Positions 36,516-48,237 of a DNA stretch of 64,000 bases are shown here, one piece after another. The stretch covers positions 496,001-560,000 of the forward strand of contig WBMV01006289.1 in NCBI GenBank assembly GCA_013396655.1, given 5' to 3'. Position numbers and translations under genes: made by a program. A model generated the notes under the pieces. That model was given only the letters and a program-made list of their open reading frames with translations, did no database searches and had not been told where the DNA came from. The first letter of the stretch is position 1. Every line of letters starts with the position of its first letter. The DNA is from Campylorhamphus procurvoides (Eukaryota > Chordata > Aves > Passeriformes > Dendrocolaptidae).

Positions 36516-38993
36516 GTAAGAAGTGGTTGAAAAAGGCTTTTTTAAAAAACACATGTAAACCCAGTTGGCAAAGGTTTCCCAGGTTTTCACACTGACCAAC
36601 CAGCTGCTGCAAAGGGGGCATGTTTGTCCAAGCTGCAAACACGAGATACCTTCTGGCCAGACCTCAAGGGACATTTAATAAGGCAGAAGTTCTCTGAAAG
36701 AGTTTCATTAAGATAACTGCTGAACTGTCCATGCAATGGTTCTGTTTTTCATATTTTTTTAAAATTAAAAGCCCACAGACCTTTTCTTCAGTACTCCTGT
36801 TCCAAAGAAATATACATGTTGTGCTGGGGCTTTTAGTCAAGCAAGAAATGATTACCTCTAAAACATCTAAAGTCACTTCTCCAAGAGATGCTGTTCCTCC
36901 CGCCTTGACATCCCAAACCACATGCAGCTTGAAAATTTCCGTGCCCCTGCTGCATTTTCCTGCAGTAACTTTGTGCCCTGGAACCTGGGGTGTCTCCTCA
37001 CTGTTTCTGGATAGTATTAACTTGACCAACACAATTACATTTGGGTCGGCTTTCTTTTCTCAGAGCTTGCCATTTGGACTAATTTTAACACAGTTTCTTC
37101 CAAACGAACCTTAATTTCTTTAATTTTTTTCCCCTTCCAAGTGCAAAAAAGATGGAATAAAGAAATAATGAGAAGTCCTTCTCTCCATCCAAGACTTAAC
37201 CATTACGTAAAAGGAGGTGGAAGTGCTGTTTAGGCAAGATAACCTCAGCTGTGGGTAGAGCACACTACTACAATGTGATTTAAATTTCTGCTTTTTAGAC
37301 CAGGGTCAGCCTCAAACCTCTAGTTTCCTAGTCAGTACAAATTCTCTTGAAGACCAAAATCTCCAGGATCCCCTTTTGACTGGTGTGCCAGCGTGGAGAG
37401 AGCAAACCACAGCAGGCAGGTGTTGGGAGCATTCCTTCATTGCTAATAACACACCAAAAGAATTCTCCTAGTCCCCTTATCATCACTATTATTTCAGCTC
37501 CTTTTTATTTTCCACAACAACAGTTTCTCGAGCCTGATTTCTCACTGACATGCACACCAACATCACACACAGAGTTTACACTATGTATATACTCCATATA
37601 CATACAAGTGTGTGTAAATACATGGATAAACTGCATTGGTCTTGCAGTTTTTCTCTACCCACCATTTAATTCCCTTTCCCCCAGATGGCCTGGCAGCTTT
37701 TTGGACATTTTTGAAGTCAGAGTTCAGTGAGGAGAATGTGGAGTTCTGGCTGGCCTGTGAGGACTTCAAGAAAACCAAGTCCTCCACCAAGATCGCCTTG
37801 AAAGCCCAAAAGATTTATTCTGACTTTATACAAGCTGATGCTCCAAAGGAGGTAAATAAGGGGTTTTTTGCATGTACTTTGGGTCCTGAGGATGGGAACC
37901 ATGTGGGAAGTCCAGAACCAAACTTCAAGGAATGACAGAAAATGCAACTCAACAGGGCTGTAACTTCCTTTCTCATGTCCATTATTTACCAGGTGAAAAC
38001 ACTGTGTGGAACTCTGTGAAGCAAAGACACTATGGCTTATCCTTTACATTCTTCACACAGAGCATAGGTTTATCTCACCTTCTGGAATTTCTATCTAAAG
38101 ATTAAAGGAAATCTATGTTCAGTATCATTTGTTGTCTAGCCTTTCTTCATAACGCAATAAGCACCATTTCTTCCATATTTTAGGGACCAGTGTATTGGAA
38201 TGATAACGATGGCATTTGTTCTTTTGTATAGGTATTTTAGACATGAGGAGAATGCAAACTTGAAAGAGTTTCCATCACAGAATCCAGTTTTATCATTATT
38301 TCAAAGATGCTTACTGTGAAAGAACAAATACCTTATTAATTATTGTTCACATTCTCCCCGTTATGCTTTTACACTGATGTTTTTGCCCCTGCCAGCAACT
38401 GTGCTTTGAATGTCCCCAGGCCTTACACATGATTGAAATCAATTTTATTATTGTTAAAACCAAAAAATCCTTACAAAATACGTAGGGTTAAAATCTAAAA
38501 TGATGCTGAGTACATCCACTTATAATTTATTCTTTGGTAAGAAGTGCTTCATGGGTTTTAGTTTGGCAAAAAGATGAGATAATCAGAAGTTAATTTTTCC
38601 CTTCTTTTTAAGAGCCAAATAAAACAAAGAATTCAGAATACTAGAGAATGAAGGGGTGAGCTTCCTGTTTATTTGCATCAGTCAGGTTACTTGGGAGGAA
38701 ATTCAAATGCTGACTGTGTCCTGTACACAAACAGATCTCAACTTTCCAATCAAACTGACACTTATTTTATGCCTTCTTTCTTCCTGCAGATTAATATTGA
38801 CTTCCATACCAAAAACGACATCTCCCAAAACATCTCTGAGCCCACCCTCAGCTGCTTTGATGATGCTCAGAGGTTAATCTACAGTCTCATGGCAAAGGAC
38901 TCTTTCCCCAGGTTTCTAAGGTCAGAAGTTTACAAGGAACTTGTAAAGAAGCACCAGGACAGAAATCAGAAGAGATGGCTCCCATTTCTGTGA
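36473..38993 (+). CDS. RGS21: RGS21, regulator of G-protein signalling 21 (start codon uncertain)
   Basis: Predicted minimal RGS protein, little more than an RGS domain, that speeds GTP hydrolysis by Gi/Gq alpha subunits; mammalian RGS21 is known from taste-receptor cells and other epithelia. Coding segments are 36473-36515, 37685-37851 and 38790-38993, giving 137 codons in correct phase. Contact residues E31/N32 (FSEENVEFW), N72 (INID) and L103, D107, S108 and R111 (around DSFPRFL) have the same spacing as in RGS18. The tail RWLPFL and the block [20 protein letters not shown] are near-identical to human RGS21. Human RGS21 (152 residues) starts 15 residues earlier. Here that part reads GRCCFHRSDAGET with no ATG at the matching place, while the ATG at 36473 has an ideal ACCATGG context. 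An in-frame ATG at 36341 would give 181 residues, and splicing into 36454 from an unseen exon is also possible. Confidence 0.93.
37685..37851 (+). CDS. RGS21: RGS21 coding exon, first half of RGS domain
   Basis: A 167-nt exon, phase 1 in and phase 0 out, bounded by CCCCCAG and GTAAAT. It encodes [20 protein letters not shown] through to DAPKE. It is the exact structural counterpart of RGS18 exon 4. The preceding intron is 1169 bp. Confidence 0.96.
38790..38993 (+). CDS. RGS21: RGS21 terminal coding exon
   Basis: Starts after TTCCTGCAG with [10 protein letters not shown] and ends KRWLPFL then TGA: 67 codons plus stop. It contains [20 protein letters not shown], the helix and loop completing the G-alpha contact surface. 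The C-terminus lacks the basic serine tail of RGS18 and ends as in human RGS21. The preceding intron is 938 bp. Confidence 0.96.
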   Translation: MNIDFHTKNDISQNISEPTLSCFDDAQRLIYSLMAKDSFPRFLRSEVYKELVKKHQDRNQKRWLPFL

Positions 38994-39235
38994 GCAAATA
39001 CCCGAGAGACTAAGAATTTAGACATGTCTCTCATTGCAATTCAGTACAAATAATTATTGATAACTAAAGTGATTGCACAAACCACAACCAAGAATTGCCT
39101 TTGCCAGCTTGTTTTTAACTGCAAAATGCACATAATACTTTCTAATAACAGTAGAGAAACGTTCAAGAAATGGGATGGAATGTGCTAGACATTTGAGCTA
39201 CCTGTTTAATAAAGAAGTTTGCCCTTGTTATTTTG
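38994..39235 (+). other. RGS21: RGS21 3' UTR (short)
   Basis: About 240 bases from the TGA to the first poly(A) signal and its probable cleavage zone. Nothing notable is seen apart from moderate A+T richness. Confidence 0.55.
39208..39213 (+). terminator. Poly(A) signal AATAAA of RGS21
   Basis: AATAAA 215 bases after the RGS21 stop, followed by a T/GT-rich stretch (TTTGCCCTTGTTATTTTGT) suitable as a downstream element. Confidence 0.65.
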
Positions 39236-40381
39236 TCCAGTGCTTGCTTCATTTGTCAAAGAGATTTGACATTTTTAAGCAGAATGTTTTGGTTGTCTGC
39301 TTTGCTGTTGATTTCTTTTTAGAAGTATGGCCTTATCAAATTCCTTTCAAAGGACTTGAATATATTTATTCATTTTTCATCTTGTTTGTAAAAAAAAAAA
39401 ATTAAACTCTCTTTTAAACATGTTTTGTACCAATTCAAAACAGGAGAAGAAGAAATATGGTAGATAAACCACTATGATAATATTTAATAAATAGACAGCT
39501 GCTTTCAAACAAATGTTCCTGGCATTCAGAGCAAATGAATGTTTCATAATACAGCTGTCTTCAATGTGAATGTCTTCCATTTTCTTTGTGTTTATTTTAT
39601 TCAATTTCTTTGGTGAAAAGTCTCATTTATTAATTGTGTAGGTATTCTGGGAAAAAAAAAGGAGTAAGTCTTCCTTTGTCCATTTTCAATTAATTAATTT
39701 TCTTTGCTTTTATAAATACATCAGTGCCACTGTCCCCATGCACTCATGAAGAAGTAATTTCATTAATTCTTACAATTTTTAGTGAAGTACAGATAAGCAG
39801 AAAAGTAGGCGTAAGAAAAGGTTTTAGGCAAGTAAATCTATAAATCAGGATTTAGTCATGATTTTACCTTTCAAACCAGCAAGGCATGATCAGACTCCAG
39901 TGCAATCTTAGATGTCTCAAGATGCACACACTGATCTCGTTCACTGCTGTCAGAGGATTTATTGTATATATTTAGGTGAAGGAAGGAGTTGTGTCATAAT
40001 GAAAAAAAGTATTTTAAACCATATGGGCAGAAATAACCTTTGTTATGGAATATAATTCTAAATACAAGAGATAGCAATAAATTTAAAAACAAAAGTTTCA
40101 TTTTTATGAATTTGATCCTTGAGAGTCTTTTGCTTCTGAGCTGCTCTAAATATCCAGGAATCTCTCCCTGTTTGGAACCTGCTCATGCTTTCTATGCACC
40201 ATCACATCCTCTATGGAAAAGATCCCCTCTATTTTATCAAACTATATTAAAGAACCAATCCATTTAGATAATAAAGGATATTAAGCAGCCTGAAAACCCC
40301 AACATGCTGCCTCCAGTTGTGAACTGAGGTTAAAATCCTGTCACAGCTTATGTAGGGAGGGTGAAAATTTTCTATTCTTTG

Positions 40382-40450
40382 ATACCCAGCTTCTATCCCC
40401 TCATTTTTTTTCTTGCTTCTCTGCATTTCTTTCTCTTCTTTCTTCCCCAG
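40382..40450 (+). promoter_or_regulatory. Strong splice-acceptor-like polypyrimidine tract and AG
   Basis: About 48 bases from TCATTTTTTTTCTTGC to TTCTTTCTTCCCCAG are almost pure pyrimidine and end in CAG at 40450. A 112-codon frame opens 6 bases later. It could be the acceptor of an unannotated exon 1.4 kb after the RGS21 stop; no coding homology is recognised. Confidence 0.3.
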
Positions 40451-41151
40451 TGCTGATGGTTGACAGAGAAATGAACAGGATCACTGAGGTTAAGCTGCAA
40501 AGAGGATGTGGGTTTCTGTTGCAATCCCACAGCTACTATTCATCTCGCAGAGACACTTCAGTGGAAAATCTCCAGCGGTGCCCGCAGAGCAGCCCTGGTG
40601 CCTTTGTGCCCCCGGGGATTTCTGCTGCCTGGAGGCACAGCAAGGGCAGCACTCAGCATGGCTGGAATTACCTAAGTTACTCAAAAGTGGAGCAAGTCAT
40701 TTGCCTTTCTTACAAATCTAATTCTCATTTTCAGAGAAGACCTTTCCCACAGAAAGGAAGAAGTGGGATCTCACCATCTTTCGTAGTAGGCTAAGTAGAA
40801 ACCCAACATTTTTGTGCTACGAATCATTTGGGGCCTAAGGCCAAAAAAAAGGATCTTGAAAACAGATCTTTCGTCATGAAATCTCACAACGCTCTCTGTG
40901 CCCCTGGAAACCTTCTGGCTTTACCCCATCAGCACAACCAGAGATGGAGAGTGCCAGAATGATGGTTGCCAGGGAGCTCCAGCTCCTGGCTCTTTGAAAA
41001 CACAGCTTAAGGAGAAGTTAAAAGCATAAATAAAATTGGCAAATAGGATAAAAATAATGTATGCTGTTATTCTGATAACCATATAAAAGCAATAGCAGGA
41101 GTCAGGATGTCCACAAGATGCCTGGCTGATTCTCTGTGATCAGCAGCACAA

Positions 41152-41540
41152 TTATTGGCAAAAGAGGCAATAATTCTTAACATTTTAGCATTTGGCATGA
41201 ATTTTAATAGTTACATAATAAAGCACCATGAACGGTTTTATCACATTTTCAATTAATTTAGAATGTTTAAGAGAAATGTACAGTAATGGCACTTGTAAGG
41301 GTTATCACAGACTCAAGTAACAATATTAATTCTTTCATAACCCCTTAATTAAAACTTTGCCACTTTTAATTGAAAATGTTAATTAAACTTTTGCTGTTGA
41401 TCAAGCCTTTCAACATTTTTCCTAATTAATGTGCTTCAGATGCTTTACAAAGTTTCAATAAATGATCACTATACATTCATATAAATCCATTGGTAATTGG
41501 ATGCACGTTCATGATTAATTTTTAGAACCCTTAAGGCACT
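41152..41540. promoter_or_regulatory. Candidate conserved non-coding element rich in homeodomain cores
   Basis: About 390 A+T-rich bases with no repeat periodicity and at least seven TAATT/AATTA-type cores (such as CAATTAATTT, CCTTAATTAA, GTTAATTAAA, CCTAATTAAT and GGTAATTGG). The texture resembles vertebrate developmental enhancers. Conservation itself cannot be judged here. Confidence 0.3.
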
Positions 41541-44500
41541 CTCTATATCATATACAATTAAACAAAAGATTCTACAGAACATTGAAGTGGTTTGGAGTTT
41601 ATCAATCAAGTTCCTGAAAACTTCTGTGGTATAACTTATCATTTAAGCATTATTAAAATCGGTTTCAGAAAGTATCTGAAAACACCCAGATGTGAAAGAT
41701 GGGAGCCAGTAGTCTTTACTTCTATTTATTTTCTAGGTCTAAAACTGATGCTTCATAGTTCTACAACACCAAAAATGTCACAGCTTAGCATCTGAGCTCT
41801 GATAATTTGACATAGGAAAAGGCCAGGCACTGAAGTGTGATTTAGAGGATTTAGACTGAACTTTGCTAAAAGGACTCAATCTCTTTGGGCACAAAAAGGC
41901 AGATCTACCAAAAAGTCCTACCAAAGAGAAGTGATAGAAATAAACGCAAAGTGAATACCACATTAAAAAAAACTAATTAAAAAAAAAATCTCAATTTCTT
42001 CATGCAGTGTCAGTCCTAAAAGCCTAAAACTCCAAACCTGCAACAGCATCTAAACTCACAAATCCCAGCAGATCCATCACACTCACATAACAACAAGGCT
42101 GTTAAAGGCATAAAATCTATGTTTTATTATATTATTAATATTTTAAAAATAATGTGCACATACATAAAGATAATAAATGCCTTATCATTCCTCAGCACAG
42201 GACTCTTATCAGGATTGTTCTGAAGCACAGGAACCCAAATTATAGGCAGCCAGGTGTATTTCCAGTTGCAGAGAGGGTTTGTGAGACTCCTATATCTGGC
42301 TTATCAGAGGTTTGTTAAATTCAGCACACTTCTCTAGATGTTGGGGATGAAAACTCAGGATTTTCTGTTTTGTCAGAAAACTCCCTGCTAGCACTACAAT
42401 GCAAAAACATACTTGAACAAATACACATAATGACAGGTTTTGCACAAGAACCCCTTGCACTTCTGTACTGATTTTGACCCAAACTCCAAAGTTCAGAATA
42501 CAGAATCCCTCAAGCTATATCTGCTGTTAAATAAAATGACCTTCACTGCAAGAACCTACCCCACCTGTGAGGGGCCAAAGTGGGTTTTCAATGAGCAGTT
42601 TGCAGTGCAAGGCTTTCCTAAGGCCTCTGGACTGATGCCAGACCCCAGGACACACGGACACCCTGCTCATTGTCTACTTCCCTGAGCTCTCACCAGCCAC
42701 TGTGGCTACAGCTCCCTTCTTGAATGAGCCTTATTTTCTGTATATAAATATCTCTCCCTGAATGAGATGTCTATGGGTGATTCTTGACCCAGTTCAGCTC
42801 TTTTAGGGGATGCAGTCTTTGAAATGAAATTCAGCCATGGAAAGAGTCGGTAACAGCTTCAACAACTGCTGCAGTTTATCCAAACACGAATGATACAGGT
42901 GTGTGCAAAGTATTCCAGCAAGCAGCAACTAGAAAACATTCAGCCTGACAACTTCCCCATGTATTTACGTCAAAGTCCTCATGACATCCTTGATTTTATC
43001 TTCCCTCTACAGCACACATCTTTAGGAAGGCTCCAGCTCATGTGAAATGATGTGAATGAGGGTAGGTGAGCCAGTGGAGGGCCCCTGCTCACCTCTGTGC
43101 GTGTCAGATCAGATGCAAGATAATACAATCCAACCTGAACTAGGTGTACAAAATTTCCAGAAATTCTGAAGACTAGAGGCTAAATTAGTCATTTTTTTAA
43201 ACCAAAAAACTCCCTGAATTTTGGGGAAGACTACTTGCTACACCTAGACATCTTAAACATCTGCTATGTCTAAGAGAAACCTATCGTATATAACTTGACT
43301 CCTGCAAAGAAGGGGCAGATAAATTAAATTAATGAAATCAGCATAACATCTTTATTTCTGGATGATAATTACACCATAGCGCTGGTGAAACTTTAAAGCA
43401 CCTCATGGATCTGAAAAGTGAAGTTTTCTTCCTGCCTTTCAGTTTATTGAAAACCAAGGTGATGGAACATGAGAAGAGATGCTGTCCCAGTTGTTGACAG
43501 GGATTAAAGGTCTCGTGTACCTCAGGAAGCAGCTCATGTTTGTTAAGGAAAAATTAAACTGAGTAATGGGAAAGAGATCCTCAGGCACATTCCCCTTCAT
43601 TCAGTAAGTACAACACAATAGGCTGTCTCTGCACTGCCTGGGAACAGTAATTGAGGGGCAATTTTGAAATAATTTGAAATACTTATTTAGTAACAAAGAA
43701 TTTTGATCAACTGACAAACGGCACTAAAATTATCATTAAAAGCTCTACTTTAAGAATGCTGAAGCTCTTCATTTTGAGAAAAAAACACCTCCCAGAAACC
43801 TTTTTTTTTCCCCAGCTTTTCAACTTCTACAACATTAGGCCCTGGAAATTAGACTCAATGTATTATTACATATTTCAAAGGAGGCCCTGGATGCTTTGAT
43901 CTTTATTGAGAAAAATGAGACAATACTAGATTAAATGCTTCCTCAACTTATTTTTTCATATTGTTGCTGTGATTTCTAGCTGCAATGCCATAATTTCCCC
44001 GTACTACAGGAGAGAGTGCCTTGTAATTTTTTTTTCCTATATTGCATAGCTTTAGTTATTTGCATATAAAATGAGTAGAGCTGGATTTGTCTCTCAATTC
44101 ATATCTGTTTCCATTTAAGTTTGCATGGAGGTTATTTTTACTTCTATGAATAGTGTCCCTACTATGCATAACAGTCTTGGAAAGACAAACAAAAGCAAGT
44201 ACTCAGTAAAAAATGTAGGGAAAACATTTTTTTCCTAATACAGTGGTTATAACTTACAGGCTCATAAACCAGGAAGAAAGGCGGATGGGAAATCCATAAA
44301 TAAGCTGTTTCTTGAATAATTTCAAATATGCTATGCTTCAAAGTACTGCAGTTTAGCAGAGAGAATAAAACTGAAATAGAAGGAATCACGAAGATATACG
44401 ATCTGGCATTTTGGATAAAAAATTACTTCTTCTTATCTGTGTTGGCAGAAACACCTCCATAACTCCACATCGTGGGGAATACAGCAAGGCAAAGCATCAA

Positions 44501-46497
44501 TATTTTTTTTATCTCTCCAAAATATAGAATAACTGTACTGAGTTAACAACAGGCGACAGTGTCTTTCATCTTTAAGCCACCACAACACATAAGGAACATT
44601 ATTAATAGTTCTCATCTAGTTATAGATATTTCTGCCGCCAACCTAAATAAATACTCAGAGCTCAAGGGGCATTTACTTCTAAAAATAAAATGCAAAAAAT
44701 GTCAAGAAGTAAAAATATCACAAGTTCAAGAAAGCTCATTCTTCATACCATAGAAGAGGAGAAGACCCTTTGAACTAGTTTGTTATTTAAAACAACATAT
44801 TCAGTGGAGAAGGTGCATAGGCAAATGTGGGCTGAGTGAGCTGACAGAGAACTTCTGAAGTGCTCTTGACACTGCAAAGTGCCAGGACATTTACTGGGAG
44901 GTGGCAGCCCATGGCATTTTATCTGATACTGTGACTCTACTACTTTTATTACTAGTATTTTTCTAAGCTCTGCACTCTGTCTCCCTTGTTTTTCACCCAA
45001 GCTGTGAAGAGACTGATCTTGCTTCAAGCCCATTTTAAATTTGCACAAAGCTATCACTTGCCTTGTAGGGCCATCAGCAGCTATACAACATGAACAGTTT
45101 CAAATTGATTTGAATTTATTTTCCAGAACATACAGACTGGATTTTGATCTCGATGCAATCATTTTGCCTGTTGTAATGAGATAAAATTGCACCAGTGAAA
45201 AGCTCTGTACTTATTGAATTTCTTGACAGAGCTGAGCTTTATAAGAGAATAAAAAGAAAAGCATGGCTTGTTATATGGCATAAAACGGGTTTTTGTGACA
45301 TGATAGCTTTTCATGTCAAGTGGCAAGTACAACATATTCCAAACTAGACAGACTCATTAATACTGACACCTTTTACAGTCTCAAATGTTTTTCACTATTG
45401 ACAGTGAGTCAGTATTAGAAATTATATCTTCTGAGACAGAAATTATTAGAACACACGGTACTTGGATCATAGTTGATACTTTCTGATATTTGTGCCATTT
45501 TTTAACTATTCTCACACTACATGTAGATTTCTCTGCAGTGACAATATCATTTGCCAGGAATACATTGGTTTTCATAGCAAAATTGCCTTTTGGCATAAAT
45601 TTGAATACAGGATAGTTTGATATATTAAAAATATGCTTGCTGGTTGCAGTCATCATTTAATGGCAATTCTTCAAGATTTTCCCCTCATTTTTATTAGGAA
45701 TAACACTTTCTTTTTTTGCCATGCATGATGAGACAATAAATCTGGATACTGAACTGAAATTTGAATTGGAGGAAGGGTAAAGGAGAACACAGAGGATTCT
45801 GGTTTAAAAAAATGTTCATCTGGCCCCCTACAAACCTCCACATCTTTTCTGTGAAGTGAATGAATGAAAACAAATGACTATCATAATTATTTGATAACCT
45901 AAAAAAGCATTTTCAGGTCAACTGTATCTATGGATTTGATAATTACAAAAATAAATGCCTTTGTTTCTTTCTTAAATGAAGGGAGTGGTTTGTTTGTTTG
46001 TTTTACTTCCTTTTAGAATAGATGGAAATATGAATTAATTAATACTTTACTGTCTTCTATGCAAACAGGATTTTATGCACAGGAATTGTTTGATGGACTT
46101 CAATTACCAATGAGCTATTACTTACAAAGTGTTTACAGAAGCACTGCAGTCTGTCCTACAAAATAGTCTGGAGTTATTGTATTAAAAAATGTATCTCACA
46201 TTTTATTTTTGTAGTATATTTCAAAATTTTTTTGTAATAATATACATTTTATTGCTAATTATGTATTTAAAATTAATCATGGAATAGATCTTTTGTTGAC
46301 AGTTCATATGAAAAAAGAGAAACGGCAAAAGGAATTACAGCCCATTAGAGATCTTTTTAAAATTCTTCAATTATATAAAAGTGAGGGAAATTCATATGCA
46401 AATGGAATCCACTGGCATTAAAAAGGGAGGTGGGTACAATGTAATTGCAGTGAAGCTGCACAGCAGCAGCAGGATAATGACAGAGGAGTATAAATGC

Positions 46498-46515
46498 TTT
46501 ATAAAGCTTTATAAA
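46498..46515. repeat. 18-bp perfect palindrome TTTATAAAGCTTTATAAA
   Basis: The sequence equals its own reverse complement over 18 bases. It is A+T-rich apart from the central AAGCTT. Confidence 0.95.
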
Positions 46516-48164
46516 TGTTAATCCAGTATAATGGAGGGAAAACAGCTTGAAATGCAGCCCCTTGGGCAGGTGATAGGTAGCAATATTCTTGAAAGACATT
46601 GTGTACCTTGGTATAAGAGCTTGTTTACTCACACGTATGCATTAACTCTCACCAAAACCACGTTTCAAAGATCTGAGCCAATAGATGATATTTATACAAT
46701 GACCCTTTAGGTTTCAACTAAAGTACAGAGTCCAGAAATCAAATTCCAGGGACAGGGCATTACCTGAAGACCAACGCAGTCCACTGAGCTTTGCTTCAAG
46801 GATCGAAAGCAGCGCAGATGGATCTGAACCTACAGATCCACACACAGCCCTGGAATTCAATACGTGTCTTGAACATTTGCAGTCTGGAACTATTTAGAGC
46901 TCATTTCTTTTTCAAAATCCTATTAGTATGCAACAGGCAGAGAACTGTTGCTATCTAAAACTTTCATACATTGGCATTTTGAAATCAGAGGAATATCAGT
47001 TATCTGAAAGATATAAGGGAATTGGCAGGAGCTCAGTGGCTGGGTAATTGGGCAACAATAGAGGTTTGATTTATGGAGAAACATTAAAGAGAGGAGCACA
47101 AATACAGTGTTTCAGTCCAGGAGATGTGAACCATGAGTGTTAAAGTAGCATAGAACCAGAAGGCATGATCTGTCTGCTCACAGGGAGTGTGATTCAAGCT
47201 ACCAGAGCAAGATGCTTATATCTACATGATACAGACTGAGGCTTTATCAAGTTTTTTTCCTTGTTGATTCCAAGGGAAAGGACAGAATTCCCACGAGCCT
47301 GGATACTCACTGGAATAATAAATAGGCAACAGACCACAGAAGAAATTCTCACTGGCACAGCTGATGGACTTCCACCACTACATACTTCTTTTCTGCCCGT
47401 ACTTCAGCTGGACAACACTGAGCACACCTCTACAGCAGACACAGAGCTGGTGCTTCATTCCCATAATGTGGAACTGCCCGGGTGTCTCGGACACTTAAAT
47501 ATCCTGGCATTTTCAGGGGAGTGTGTTTATGCAATTCAGGCACAACTGACTCTACCAAAGAACTGGAAAATGTTACAGTGGCTAATAGATGGGAGAAGGG
47601 GGGTGAAAAATCAAAGCAGCCATCAAGATAATTTGCTTATTTAGGAAGATATTATTACTAGGAAAATATTTACCCTGTTTAACTTTCAGCACCTAAACAA
47701 TTCATCTTGCAGGAGAGCACATTGCAAACATTGGTGCGCTGTTGAACCAGCGCTGTCAGACAGATCCAACTGCTGGTGCCTTTTCAGGAGCCTGCAGAGA
47801 GCCCTCCTGCAGCACTAAGGGGCATTATCTTGAAATAAACACTTTTTTTTGGACTTTGCACCTATATATTAAGAAAACAGTGGGTTTAATAAGATAACTT
47901 CAAAATCTTACAAAATACTGTGGTACCACCTTGTGGCAGCTTTTTCAATCTCTCTGTTGGCATTAAGACCGTGAATGACTTTTTAAAATTAAAACAGAAC
48001 AGCTAGCATTTGGTCTCATTAGGGTTTTGAGATGTTCAGAGCCATCTGCATCCTTCCACAAATTAGAATACTTGATGCTTGAAGTAAATGTCAAATGTAT
48101 TTCAGTGAATCCTTGATATCAGTGTTCCAACATTACTTGAAAACACTTCTTATATTTATATTTT

Positions 48165-48190
48165 TATATATATATACACACACACACACA
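48165..48190. repeat. (TA)6(CA)7 compound microsatellite
   Basis: A TA run switching to CA repeats, followed immediately by two short hairpin-forming sequences at 48194-48208 and 48217-48237. Confidence 0.92.
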
Positions 48191-48193
48191 GAA

Positions 48194-48237
48194 GCCTCTT
48201 TTTGAGGCACCATGGTGAGATCTACACAGTAGATCTC
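48194..48237. repeat. Pair of perfect inverted repeats (hairpins)
   Basis: GCCTC-TTTTT-GAGGC at 48194-48208, then GAGATCTAC-ACA-GTAGATCTC at 48217-48237: 9-bp perfect arms with a 3-base loop. Function is unknown. Confidence 0.85.

Noticed and set aside
36516..36595. Extension of the RGS21 first exon past the donor ([11 protein letters not shown]...)
   Set aside because: This is intron read-through past a canonical GTAAG donor; phase and family structure need the splice.
37636..37935. 99-codon frame covering the RGS21 middle exon and flanks
   Set aside because: The parts before 37685 and after 37851 are intron read-through; the exon limits are set by AG/GT signals and the 167-nt family length.
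45990..46010. Short GTTT repeat as a mobile-element tail
   Set aside because: It is only three or four units and no element sequence precedes it.
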